Assembly (NCBI GenBank): GCA_030267965.1
Contig: BRYA01000559.1
Location: 1,555 to 65,554 of the forward strand
Reading direction: 5' to 3'
Source of the DNA: Triparma columacea
Taxonomy: Eukaryota; Sar; Bolidophyceae; Parmales; Triparmaceae
DNA: 64,000 nt
Shown here one piece after another: positions 35,314 to 47,279 of the stretch; within the stretch, counting starts at the first letter, position 1; every line of letters begins with the position of its first letter. The notes below the pieces were generated by a model. That model was not told the DNA's origin, did not search any database, and worked only from the letters and a program-made list of their open reading frames with translations. A program made the position numbers and the translations under genes.

Positions 35314-37095
35314 CTAGTCACCCGTAACGCAGCCATCACAAACAAAGGCGCGCTCAGAATCCGCGCATCCGACGTGGCAATGAGCCCTACGTGGGCAGGG
35401 ATCGCCGTTGGCGGGCTTGCACGCGACCATTAGCCCAAACTTCGCGAGGTTGCAAACGGCACAGTTCGGGTTATCGGAGGCGCCAATGGCCTTCCTTTTC
35501 TTCTTCTTCTTCTTCTGAGGCGGAAAGGCGGCGAAGTGAGATAAATGAGGCAGCTTGAGGCTTCGTTCGCAACTTTGTTGTCATGGTGTGTTCAGATGCG
35601 TTCTGCACTTCGCCCGGTCGTGTTTCTCACCTTCTTCCTTGATGCCGCCTGGTCTTCCTCGGCATCCCTGTCCGCCTTTCTCTTGGAGACTGGCGTACCT
35701 AGGAGAGAAGAGACAACAGAATCCAATTCGACATCCCTCAGCTCGAGGGGCGCGTATCTCGGGGCGGGGGCGTTCAGGTAGGCGTAGGAGGGGAGAGACT
35801 GTATCTCGCCCTTGACGGCGTGGAGCTCTTCAGCGAGGTTAGACGATACGATCTCAATTCTAAAATGAGCGAAGCGACGCGTGGAAAGCGGGAGGAGCAG
35901 GACGAAGGGTTGCGTAAGTTTTGTCAGACAGTGGTGAGACAGTGGGTTGGAGTTGGTGTGAGAAGCCCACCCTCTCCATCGTCGTCTCGTCACACAATGC
36001 TCTAATACTCCATCCACTTACCTCCTCTTCTCAATGTCAAGTTTGGCGATGACTTCGTTGAGCTTGCTGATTTCTTCTGAGTTTTCCTCGCTCATCCTAC
36101 CGATCCGCTCGTTCAGAATTACATTCTGGGTGAAAAGCAAAGCGAAGAGTTTAGTTAGTGTTCACCCAAGTAAATCTTTATCTGTGTCGCTCTCCTCCTC
36201 ACCTCCGTCCTCAGGGTTGAAATGACGTCGACAGTTGCGTTGGAACGCTTTGTCTCGGCGCTAGCCGCGTCGGAAGTGGCCTTGACCAAAGCCTTTGAAT
36301 CCACAAGTGCGTCCTGTACCATCTTCATTTTCTCTCCAGCGTGCGTGAGCTCTAACGTCCTTTTCGTAAGCTCCGTTCTAGTCTGAGAGAGTTCGGTCCT
36401 CAGGGACTTGACTGACTGGCGGAGGGACGAGAGCTCAGTATCCGAGGAGGTTTTCTTGTTCCTCAGATGCCCGCACTCAACCTCTAGCTCCCTGTTCGCT
36501 TTGCCGAGTCTCCCAACCTCCTCAGAAGAAGATAGGCTCATTGATTTGACCTTGTTGAGCTCCTCCGTGGTCTCCTTGTGGCGACCTTCGATGGAAGACA
36601 CCACCTTCTTCAGGGACTCCTGGGAGGACTGAAGAAAGTCTACGACCCCTTGAAGTCTCTGCAGGCGAGTGGTGGATGAGAGACGAAAGGAAACCCCCAG
36701 GGCCATGATACACTCACCTTGCGTTCCGCTAATCCGGCCCTCTCCAGCTCTTCGAACTTTCCTCTCTCCATCCTGAAGGAGGAGGACGCGGCCTCGGCGT
36801 CAGTCTCAGCAGCCTTCAGGCTTGAAAGGAGGCTTTCGGTCCGCTGATTGAGTTGAGCGTTTGAAAATGTATGGGAGTCCACTTTCTGCTTCAGCATCTC
36901 GAGCGCAACTTCCGATTCGTGTGCATCACACTGAGGTAAAGGAGTGGGAGGAACTGAGCGGGACGTGTTTTCCTTTCTCTCTCTCTTTGATGATCGGCCC
37001 AACCAGGCTCTAACTTTTGATGCTAGAGATGTGAAAGTGTCTTGGGTTGCCCCTAGGTCAGCGGCTGTGTTCGGTATGTCGATTGTGTCGTTCAT
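35314..37095 (-). CDS. Coiled-coil protein with C-terminal PHD finger
   Basis: Exons 36718..37095, 36203..36658, 36022..36125, 35631..35859 and 35314..35514 give 455 residues. Residues about 60-360 are nearly continuous coiled coil (TELSSLRQSVKSLRTELSQ, SEEISKLNEVIAKLDIEKRR). A Lys-run nuclear-localisation-like stretch precedes a C4HC3 zinc finger at the end (CAVC...GLMVAC...C...H...C...CDGC). This matches a PHD finger and is closest in spacing to the ING type. PHD fingers read histone H3 tails, so a chromatin role is inferred. The start is the ATG at 37095, leaving 126 bp to the divergent FAB1 gene; an in-frame ATG at 37212 is less likely. The Lys run spans the last exon junction. Confidence 0.75.
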
Positions 37096-37221
37096 TTTGG
37101 TCCTCAAAAAAATGAAACCAAAGTCCGGAGCCAGGAGGCCAGGAGGAGAAGGCGAGCCCGAAAATTGCATATCTTGTGTTGGTTCAGCTCCCCCGTTTGA
37201 ACCTTCGCGCATTTGTGGGCG

Positions 37222-40200
37222 ATGAGTACTCTATCGTCAATCTTCTTTTCTTCAACCTCGTCTACGGCTTCGAGGGATGAGGAGGAAGAAGACCATACGA
37301 AGTACATCTCCTTCCCTGCTTTTGGCAGTGCTGCCTCAACCCCACAGCCGCTTCCCATCCCTCAGGTTATAGGGGTGTCAACTTCTTCACCCACTTCGGT
37401 GCCCTTGTACTTCAATATTGAGGGCGGGGAGGCGATAAGTGCTTTGCCAGTGATGGAAGTTCCCGAGGAGCTCTCCGGTGGAGAGGAGACTGAGGGTTCC
37501 TTGGAATTTTCGTCTAGTGATAGTGACGCTGATGGTTGGGGCGATGAGATGGGTCTGTTTGGTGGTATGGAGGGTGACAATGCTTTGCCTGGGCGGGGTA
37601 GGAGGGAGAGGAGGAGGAAGAGGAGCAAGAGGTGAGTGAAGGTAGCTGGTATTGCATTATCCCATCATTGTGTGCCCTCCGCTTGTGCCGCCACATTTTT
37701 GTCGCTAATAGCACCCTTACCGCCCCGCCAAAAATGTCACTCACTAGAACTACCAGTCAAAGAAACCTTACCCGAGAGGAGACTTCCAGCACAGACACAA
37801 CCACTGTTGCTTCTGATGGCGAGGAGTCCACCGCCCCTCCTGTGGAATCCACACAAGTTGCATGGATGCCCGACTCCCACGTTTCCCGGTGCTACAGCTG
37901 CAGCACTCCGTTCACCCTCACTCGTAGAAGGCATCACTGCAGAATTTGCGGCATGGTGTTTTGTTCGAAATGCTCCAAGTGGTCGGTCGAGACGGCAAAG
38001 GGGAAGGTCAGGTGCTGCAAAAATTGCGCTAGCGAGCAGGGCAATCACGTCGACGAGAAGGGGGCGGGGGTAAAGGTTGTAAAGAAGAAGGAGAAGAAGG
38101 AAAAAAAGGAGAAGAAGGGAAGGAGAGAGAACTCTCAACTCAACCGCGGCAACGAGCACGGTGTTATGAAGAACGTTGCAGACAGCCAGCGGGGACGTGC
38201 GCGGAGTAGCGGGGCCGTCTTTCGGAAGAATTCGAGCATGGGGTCCATCGACTCCTCCGTGTTTGCTGACGAGGTGAGATTATTAAGATTTGCAAAAAAA
38301 GCGAAAAGTATCGACAATTCAACCGCCAACACAACCCTTTCCGCCTCCCATCACAGAGGTACTCGTCCGAGCACACGGAGACGAACCCGTCGGTCGTCGC
38401 CAGGCCCGAGTTCCAGCGCCTGGACAGTGCCAACTGGAAATCTGAGTTCAAGAGTGACGGAGGGACTTCAACCCAGGGAGACAATCCGCTGGAGGCGAGA
38501 GAGCGGGGGTCTACGTCATCCGTGCGTCCCGATAGGGGGTCAATTTCTTCCACCCAGTCTTCCGTGCGCCCGAACATGTTCAAGATTGGCAAGGAGGTCG
38601 TCTCCATTAGTACTGTGGAGTCCTCCACTCGAATTTCGACAGGAGTCAAGCCCCTCCTCCTTAACCTCGAGAAGGAGGACGACTTCGAGGTTTTACCCAC
38701 GAATCTTGGGAGTTCGGATAGGTATACGCTCTCCAAGCAGGACATCGCCAGCGCCCAGCGGGGGGGGTCAAGCATGAACTTGACTCCCAACAGCTCCCTC
38801 GGTCCCAATGCCCTCTCCTTCAACGCCCAGGCGATGCAGCACATCACTATGCAGACCACGCAGCTCCTTGCCTCCGTGTGCCCTGCCGTCGACAGCAAAA
38901 AGCGAAACCACTGGCTTAACACAATCGTCAAGTTGTCGAAGCGAGCCGTTGATACCCTGAGCACCAGGGGAGGATCAAAGCTCGACCCGTTGCATTACAT
39001 TCATGTGAAGACAATCCCTGGTGCGGAAGTTTCCGACTCTGCCGTCATATCGGGAGTCGTCATGAGAAAGATGCCAATCAAGAAATCAATGATTCGGACC
39101 GTACATAGCCCCAGAATCCTCCTGCTCCAAACGGGCATCAGCTTCCAACGCAGCGGAGTCGTGGGCCAGAAAATAGCCTCAATAGATTCGCTCTTGGAGA
39201 GTGAGGAGAAGTACATGGAGATCCTTTGCAACAGGATCGAGTCCATGTCGCCTGATGTGCTCCTCACCGGGGGGTCGGTTTGCAACATGGCCCAGACCAT
39301 GCTTGCCAAGAAGAAAATTCTCGTCCTTCAGAACGTCAAGGCGAGGGTCATGGAGCGCGTGTCGTGGGAGTGCGGGGCGACCATGCTCGTCAGCCTTGAG
39401 GGAATCAACACTCAAGCGGCAGATGAGGTCATGGGGGAGTGTCGCAGGTTCAGGACCGTCGTATTTAGGGACGATGATTCCAATCCGAACAAGGAGGGCG
39501 ATGATGCCAAGGTTTTCTCCTCCCGAGGGGAGGGGCTCTCCATAAAGGAGAACGTGGCCCGCATGAAAATGCTTGCAGCTGCGAGGGTCGGGAACAGTTC
39601 CGCTGACGGGAAGCTGGCAGTCATTGAGGGTACGGCCAAACGAGGAGTGACTAAGACGTACTGCTTCTTCGAGGGCTGTCCAAAACAGAAGGGCTCGACG
39701 GTCGTCCTCAGGGGAGGAAGTAGGGTGGCCCTCAAACAGATCAAGAGGGTCTTCCAGCTGATGATTAATATAACCTACAACCTTCGCCTGGAGACCTCCT
39801 ACCTCACCGAGCGCTATGTTGCCCTTCCTCGAGAGATTACGGCAAAGCTCGAAAAGAATGACCCTATCTATTCCTCCTCCTTGGCTGTCGACTTTGGAAG
39901 GGCACCGTTTGGGAGGAACGGAAGGCCTTGGATTGGAACCAAGACGTGGGAGAAGCACGCTCCAAAGTTGAATAACAACGTCTCCGATGGCAGGTTCACG
40001 GCCTTTGACCATCAGAGCATACTGGTGACTTCTATCTGGCTGGCGGGGAACGCCCAGTGCAGTCCTGCGGAGGTCAAGGGAATTTGCTACTACACCGACC
40101 AGGACGTCAGCCTGGGACAATTCCTTCGCGATTCTTGCTTCAACCTCGGTTTGAAGTGCCAAAATCCAACGTGCAAGAAGTCGGTTCTCGACCACACCCT

Positions 40201-43180
40201 GTCGTTCCTACATAAGGACGGACAGATCAACATTACCGTGGAGCAGATGGACTCTCGGCTGCCCCCGCCCCCCCGCCGCAATCAGTCCAACCAGTCGAGA
40301 AGTGCGAGCAATGAAAATGGCGAAGTTAGGGAGGATTATGAGGGCAACGACGACAACGACGACGCTGGCGCCGAGAATTCAAAGGACCAGGATATTGCTA
40401 TGTGGAGCTACTGCCACAAGTGTCGAAAGGTCGTCACCCCGCTGGTCTACCTGTCTGACGATACCTCGAGGTTCTCTTTTGGCAAGTTCTTGGAGGTATC
40501 CTTCTACAACAAGTCGGCGTTTATGAATCTTGAATGTGCCTCGGGCTGTAATCACAACATGCAGACCGACACCACCCTATACTTTGGCTGCCGCGACCTT
40601 GCGGCCCGATTCACTTACCTTCCGATCCGTCCGTATAACATTTTTGCGAGGAGAACTCTCAACTTCGACGCCGAATTCCACCGGTCGGCGTCGCAGCTCG
40701 ACGCCACCGAGGTGTTGAACCTCACCACCGTCCTCTTTCACAAATTCAAGAGGCGGACGGAAAGCATGTCCTCTGATATACGCAGCCTCTCATCTAGTAT
40801 ATCCAGCCGCAAGGGCGATCTCGAGTCAATCCTGGCTGAGCTTGGTAAGATATGTACGGAAGTTCAGAGTTCAAAGGCAACAATCGAGACAAAAATCGCA
40901 TCGGTCGTTGAGATGCACAAGTACTACGTCGCCAAGTTTATGGGACCGAACGCTCCCTCTGTGTTGACTGGCCTGGGTACTCCGAACCCTGTCACTGCAG
41001 TGACTAAAGCTGTCGCAATGACGCCGGAAGATGTCCTCCGCTTCCCGTGGCTTCTCCGACGGAACCTCTTCGTCATGTGCTGCGCCTGGAACGACAGGCT
41101 TTCCATAATCGGTCAAGCCCTCTCAGCTATGAGGAAGCTGAGGGATGAAGCGACACCCCAAACTGAAGACATGGTGGTCGACGTAGTTGACAGGGTTAGG
41201 AAGTTGATGGATTTATCATCATCAACCTCGTCAAATATTTCCCGGCCAGCGTCGGTCTCGTCCCCTCCAAAGAGCATTTCGGGAAAGGATGGGGTAGTAC
41301 CACTCGAAGACGCTGCTTCGGAGCCAAGCAAATCAACGGACGGTGAGGGGAGCTTTTCCCTCACGCCACCCAAGAATGATGGGCTCACGGCCCGTCCCCC
41401 AATGCCCCCGAAACAACAGTCTGTTCCCATCATTAGTAGCATGTCTGAATCTTCCGACACCACCAACCATAGCATGAATGGCAGTAACAGACGACAGACT
41501 ACCGCAAACAATTTGAAGTCCACCATAAACCGCCTTTTCAACCGAGGCAACAAGGATCTGGATCCCAACATCGTCGACCTCAGCGAGCTTGCCCGCGGGC
41601 GACCTAGGCTTGAACCTGGGATGAGGGGGGAGGTCATCCCCGTTTACGAAGACCAGCCCTCCACGGTTGTTGCTTACAGTCTATCTTCTCGTGAGTATTA
41701 TGATCAGTACATGGAATTCTTGGAAGATGGGGCGACGGGAAGGGATTCCTTTTCCAGGCCTGGCAGGACCCCAGGGGAAGTCGAGAGGAACGCCGCGGTG
41801 GGCAGGGAGGAAGACAACGAAGACGAGATGATCCAGAAATTGAACAGGTCAAAAAGCTTGGAGGGGGTAAACTTTCCGGGGAAGAAGCAAGGCGGGGTAG
41901 AAGAAGATGAGGAAGCGTCAACTGCCCCCAGAAAGGCGCGGGGGGGCAATGCAAAGAAGGAGAGGGCCAAGGAGTTGGAGAGGAGGATGCTCTTGAGGAG
42001 CAAAACTCACGTCAAGCACCACTTCCGTGACAGCGACAGCAAGGGACAGACGCTTTGCAAGTATGTTTGCACGACGTATTGGGCCACACAGTTCCAGGCC
42101 GTCCGCAAGGCTTATCTTACTGACGGGTTCGGGAATGATAACGGAGGGGATGGGGGCGATAATGACTTGGACAGCGACGCGAGCTATGTCAAATCGCTGG
42201 CTACTTCGGTGTTTTGGGACGCGAACGGGGGAAAGAGCGGGGCGGCCTTCGCTAAGACTGCCGACGGGAGGTTCGTTGTGAAATGTATTAGCAGGACGGA
42301 ACTCCAAATGTTCTTGGACTGCGCCCCGGCTTATTTCGAGTATCTGAGCAAGGCATTCTTCCACGGCCTTCCGACGGTATTGTGCAAGATTGTAGGGGTG
42401 TACCAGATCGGGTACCACAACAGGGTCACGGGCAAACGCAGCATGGAACAGGTGGCTGTCATGCAAGACATTTTCTATGGGAGGAAGATTGGAATGGTTT
42501 TCGACCTGAAGGGAAGCACGAGGAATCGCTACGTCAACCAGAAGGGCGTTGGCGATGATGGGGTGGGCACCGGTGCCACCCCAAAGAACAGCACAAACGG
42601 GGCTGGCGTGTCTGAGGAGCGATTCAGTGAGGGGGGGACGCCCATGGGGGTGACGGGGGGGAAGACATTTTGGGACGACGGCGAAAAGTCCTTGAAGGAC
42701 GTCGACAGTATGAAGGATTTCCACAGCTCTGGCAATGGGAGGGAGAGGTTCGGAGAGGGCTCTCAGGCCGCCCCCGGGGATGACGACTTGGGGGGGACGG
42801 TCCTCCTTGACGAGAACTTTCTGGAGTTCACAAAGGGAAGGCCACTGCCTTTGACCGACAGGGCGAGGGCAATCTTTCACATGAGCATCCTGAACGACAC
42901 TCTCTTCCTCAGTATCATTAATATCATCGATTACTCTATCCTGGTTGGTATTGACGAGGAGAAGCACGAACTGGTTGTAGGAATTATTGACTACATGAGG
43001 CAGTACGACATCATCAAGCAGATGGAGCGTGTCGGAAAGAGTGTCAGTATGATCGCTGGGGCTCAGCAGCCGACCATCATCCAACCGAACAACTACAAGA
43101 TTCGGTTTCAGAACGCCATGGAACGGTTCTTCACTCCCGTCCCTACTAAGTGGACCCACATCAACTTCGGGGGGAAGTAG
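37222..43180 (+). CDS. FAB1: FAB1/PIKfyve phosphatidylinositol 3-phosphate 5-kinase
   Basis: Makes PtdIns(3,5)P2 from PtdIns3P on endosomes and vacuoles. Exons 37222..37631, 37712..38273 and 38357..43180 give 1,931 residues. A FYVE finger lies at about 186-245 with all hallmarks (WMPDS, RRRHHCRICG, paired Cys). The Cpn60/CCT-like domain is at about 515-760 (IHVKTIPGAEVSDSAVISG), followed by the family's Cys-rich region with CHKC. The C-terminal lipid kinase starts near 1540. It has GKSGAAF, VVKCISRTE with the catalytic Lys, DLKGSTRNRY, IIDYSILVG and VVGIIDYMRQYD. An insertion of about 80 residues sits between DLKGSTRNRY and LLDENFLEF. The first exon joins through a GTGAG...TAATAG intron in frame; without it the protein would start at 37734. 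Confidence 0.95.
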
Positions 43181-43277
43181 GGAAGAATGGAACAAAAGTA
43201 ACGATTTATTTGTATTGTTAGATTCAGTTATTACATTGATTACATTTTTGTCTGCTATAGTTATAGGACAAGCCTCT

Positions 43278-44437
43278 TCATTCCATGTTCCCCTCCATGT
43301 TTCCCTCTCTGCTGATCTCCGCAATGACCAAATCGTTGGTCGCCTGTTTGCCATTCCATCCCCCAAATATGAAAAGATGGTGCTGTACGTTGACAGCGGT
43401 GTGGCCGTACTTGTGGGGGAGAGGGTTGGGATTGATCTGCTCGGGGATGCTCCATGTCATATTGTCAGAATCCAGAACGACCATTGTGTTGGCGCCGGGC
43501 TTCTTGTTGCCCTCCTCCCTCGATTGCATCCCACCGTAGCCCCAGCCCCCGAGGACGACGTAGTCGTTACCGATAGGAGTTGTGGTGTGCGAGTACCTGG
43601 CAGATGGGTACTCCCCTGTGTTGCGAGGGCGTTCCCAGACCATTGTCTCAGTGTCAAGCGATCTTAGGTCAGCGTGATATTCTGGGATTCCGTCCGCTGT
43701 GACGGAGACTCCCCCGAAGCACATGATGTGGCCGTTGGATGTCAGGTTGAGGTTATGTCCGTACATCGGGGGAGGGGGAAGGCCGGCTGTCCGAGGCTTG
43801 ACCCAGGTGAAGGTTTCAGTGTCAAACACCCAGAGGTCATTGTGGCATTTTGTTTGCCCGTTCCAGCCACCGTGGATGACGAGCTTTCTTCCAACTACCA
43901 AAGATGCGTGGTAAAAACGGGGGGAGGGCCCAGACGACGTTGCCGAGACCGGCACCCACGTCCACTCTACAAGGTCAAGGAAGAACATATCGCGATAGAG
44001 CTGACCATTGGGTCCACGGCCGCCAAACACGAACATCCTGCTTCCAACTATTTGGCACGAGGCACCATACCGCTTGTCGGGGGGTGTACCGTGCGGAAGA
44101 ACCTTCTGCCAGGTTAGGGTGGGAATGTCCAGCACCCAAGTGTCGTTAAGGTACTCAAACTCGCCATTTCCGAGGTAAGCGTGGCCACCAAAGATTACCA
44201 ACTGCATATCCGCGACTACACAACCATGTCCTGAGGTACATTAGAGGAAGAAGGGGCGTTAGAAGACGAGAAAGTGGGCGGGAGGTACAGGCGGTTGGAG
44301 TTAGGGTTATCTAGAAATGGTTCCCAGAGTGCGCCTAGGGTTATTTTCTCACCTCCTCGGACGGGAGGGAGGTCACCGGAGACCGCAGGTTTGGTGTACT
44401 TCAGCAAAGGCACGCTGGTGTTGGAGTCAGGCTCCAT
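43278..44437 (-). CDS. Kelch-repeat protein (six-blade propeller)
   Basis: Exons 44353..44437 and 43278..44230 give 345 residues. Six kelch units with the paired Gly motif are visible: LVIFGGHAYLG, MFVFGGRGPNG, LVIHGGWNGQ, IMCFGGVSV, YVVLGGWGYGG and LFIFGGWNGK. Each is followed by a Tyr/Trp about twenty residues on. Most of the protein is propeller, with no BTB or F-box, so it is probably a simple interaction scaffold. Family members of this form include RABEPK and acyl-CoA-binding-associated kelch proteins; I cannot choose. It ends in repeated GNME. It is divergent from the EGF-like gene over 173 bp. Confidence 0.9.
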
Positions 44438-44610
44438 GGGTGAAAAGGTTTGTTTTATTTAGCAGGACAGAGGGACAGAGGAGATTGCCGGACTCAAAAC
44501 CAAACTCGAGCTGATACAATCACTCTAGAGTGTGCGAGCCCGATAGTTTACCTGTTGTCCCTTGAAAAGATCGCTCCACAAACGTCTCGCTGTATCTATA
44601 GAAGCCGAGA

Positions 44611-47181
44611 ATGCCCCCGATCCACCCACCCTCAAGGTCTCTCCTGCCCGAACCCCAAGGGGTGGGGGACATGGGGGAAGGGAGGGAAACGCTTGTCGCG
44701 AGTTTAAATAGAGCTGTCGGCGGGCTGTCGAGGATCCTTCTCCCTGCCGTGAGCGCGCTCCTCCTGTCGTCTGCGCTCCTGTCAGTGGTCCCAACAATTT
44801 CAGCCGAGCCTGGGGTGAAGAATGCCTGGACGGTTTACGGGGGAGGGTGTCCTTCTGGCTGTTCGGGACACGGTCAGTGCGTCGGAGCGAAGCAGGATGG
44901 TCTCATGGACAAGTTTGGGCACGAGTGCAAGTGCCACAGTGGCTACACTGGGACAGCCTGCACTCTCAGAGTATGCCCAGCTGGGAGGGCCTGGGCTGAC
45001 GTGCCGACGGCGGCCCAGACGGCCCACGCTGACGATGTCGAGTGCAGTGGGTTCGGTCATTGCGACAGGGCCACGGGAAAGTGCGCTTGCAGGGACGGCT
45101 TTGAGGGCAATGCTTGCCAGAGGACATCCTGTCCCAAGGGGGACAACAGCATGACGATAGGGGAGAAGTGCTCAGGCCATGGCCAGTGCATGACCATTCG
45201 TGAGGCTTCGCAGACTATCGACTATAAGTACAACCTGTTCAAATCTGTGGATTACTCAAACTGGGACGCTGACAAGATCCAGGGCTGCGTCTGCGAGCAG
45301 GGGTGGGGGGGGTACGACTGCTCCGAGAAGCAGTGTCCTTGGGGTCCTGATCCCGAGACGACCTGGCTCGACGAAATCCAGGTTCTCGACTGCAAGTGCG
45401 AGAGCAACTGCCAGGGTTGGATAACCCTGAATTACCTGGGGGAGAGCACGAGACTCATCCCCTACAACGCCGCCGCCAGCCTGGTCGAAGATGAGCTGGA
45501 AAGGCTTAACATGATCACGGACGTGAGAGTGAAAACGTACGGCAGTGAAAAGGGGGTTTGTGGTCCCAACGGAGCCGCCACAACGATACAGTTTCTTAGG
45601 GACAACTACAAACTGAGGGACTACCAAAATATTACGGTGAACGCGACTAGGCTCTCGGGAACTAATGTCGCCGCGGCGATGTACAGGTCTGGTCAGAAGT
45701 CTGTCTACGAAACCACTGTGTCGTCACAAAAGTCAACCAAGGTAATGATGGAGTGCTCTGGTCGGGGAACTTGTAATCCCGGCAACAAGAACGATGGGAC
45801 CTGCGTGTGCTACCCTGGCTATGGTACCACCAGCGACGGTCGGGGGAACAAGGCAACCGAAGAGTTCAACTACAAGGACTGCGGGAGCATAAGGACCGAC
45901 TTTAACTGGACTGGAATCACCTGCCCTTACGTAGCACCCCAGTGGGGCGGGTCGCAGAGCATATGCGGGACCAAGCACAACGCTTGCAACGCCCAGAAGC
46001 AGTGCAACTGCACCCACGGCTACGAGGGCGGCGCCTGCGAGTGGCTCACCTGCAGCAGGGGCAAGGCCTGGTTCGACGAGGCCGTCTCCCCCACCAGGGC
46101 CCACCAGCTCGCGCCGTGTAGCAACGCGGGGACCTGCAGCAGGAAGACGGGCGCGTGCACGTGCGGGGGGCTGTACGAGGGAAACGTGTGCAGCCAGATG
46201 AAGTGCGCCCTCAACGACACTTATGTGTGCGGGGACAAGGGGGTGTGCATGACCATGAACAAGCTGGCGACGTACAGCACGACGAACGGGGAGTACAACA
46301 GCGCGACGTACGCGTCGTCCGATACCACCTGGGACGCCAATAAAATTCAAGCGTGCTACTGCAGGAAGAGCATGGCGGGGAACAGGTGAGAATGATGGCG
46401 AGGAGTCGGAGGAGTAGAGAACAGGGGGGGGGCTCCGAAACAAAGTTCTTTTAACCCTCCAACGCAACCCTTCTACCGCAGCTACGCCTGGGAGTGGAAC
46501 CAGCTGGGTAACGATGGTCTTCTCGATGAAGTTGCGTTCAACACGTTCAGGGGCTACCACGCCTTCACCCACACAGACTACTCAGGCTTCGACTGCAGCA
46601 AGATGGAGTGCCCCCGTGGGGACGACCCGTTAACGCCCGGGTCGAATGAGGTGCAGAGGATATACTGCTCCGCCAGCTCTGGGACGTTCAACCTGAAGTT
46701 CAGGGAGAACACGACCGCGGCCATCAACTGGAACGACAGCGAGTCAGTCGTCAAGAAGAAGCTGGAGGACATATTCACCATCGGTCGTGTCAACGTAACC
46801 TTCACCAACAGCACCGTAGTAGGGACCCCAGGCTACGGCAACGGCAAGGGCATCTGCAACACAACTTACGCCAGCGTAGAGTTCTTAACAGAGCTCGGCG
46901 ACCTCCCCCCCCTCCGCGTTACAGGAAGCACACTACAGAAGAAGGACGGTATGTCCGCTTCAATAATGAAGATAAACGTGACCGAGTACACCCCCGGGAC
47001 CAAGGAGAACCTCGAGTGCTCCAGCCACGGTTACTGCAACCGTGATATCGGCATGTGCGTATGCCAGGAAGGGTACGCGAGCAGCGACGGACAGGGGGGG
47101 AGGGGACATAGAGGGGACTGCGGGTTTAGGTATTATGATACACAGAAATATTTACCGGCGACGGAGGAGGGGGGGGAGTAA
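44611..47181 (+). CDS. EGF-like/tenascin-type repeat cell-surface protein
   Basis: Exons 44611..46385 and 46482..47181 give 824 residues. A hydrophobic stretch (ILLPAVSALLLSSALLSVV) near residue 45-62 works as signal peptide or anchor; the Met at 44671 could be the true start. At least six Cys-rich EGF-like units follow, several with CSGHGQC/CSGFGHC and WGGYDCSEKQCPWG, a pattern common in stramenopile surface proteins. Domains of about 100 residues with the same fold cue lie between them (WITLNYLGESTRLIPYNAAA; FNLKFRENTTAAINWNDSES), so the architecture looks internally duplicated. N-glycosylation sequons are frequent. No C-terminal membrane segment was seen, so it is secreted or N-terminally anchored. 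Confidence 0.8.
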
Positions 47182-47279
47182 AGTTAACGTAGGAGAGCTG
47201 ATTTTGAGTGGGTGGAGGGAGGGGGGGAACAAAAGAGAAACTAGGTTTGTTTTCAAAAGGAAAGTAAGCTTTTATGCAT

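Noticed and set aside
39179..43366. Long antisense frames (338 and 482 codons) across FAB1
   Set aside because: Codon-bias shadows opposite a gene with clear FYVE, CCT and kinase motifs; no recognisable domains of their own.
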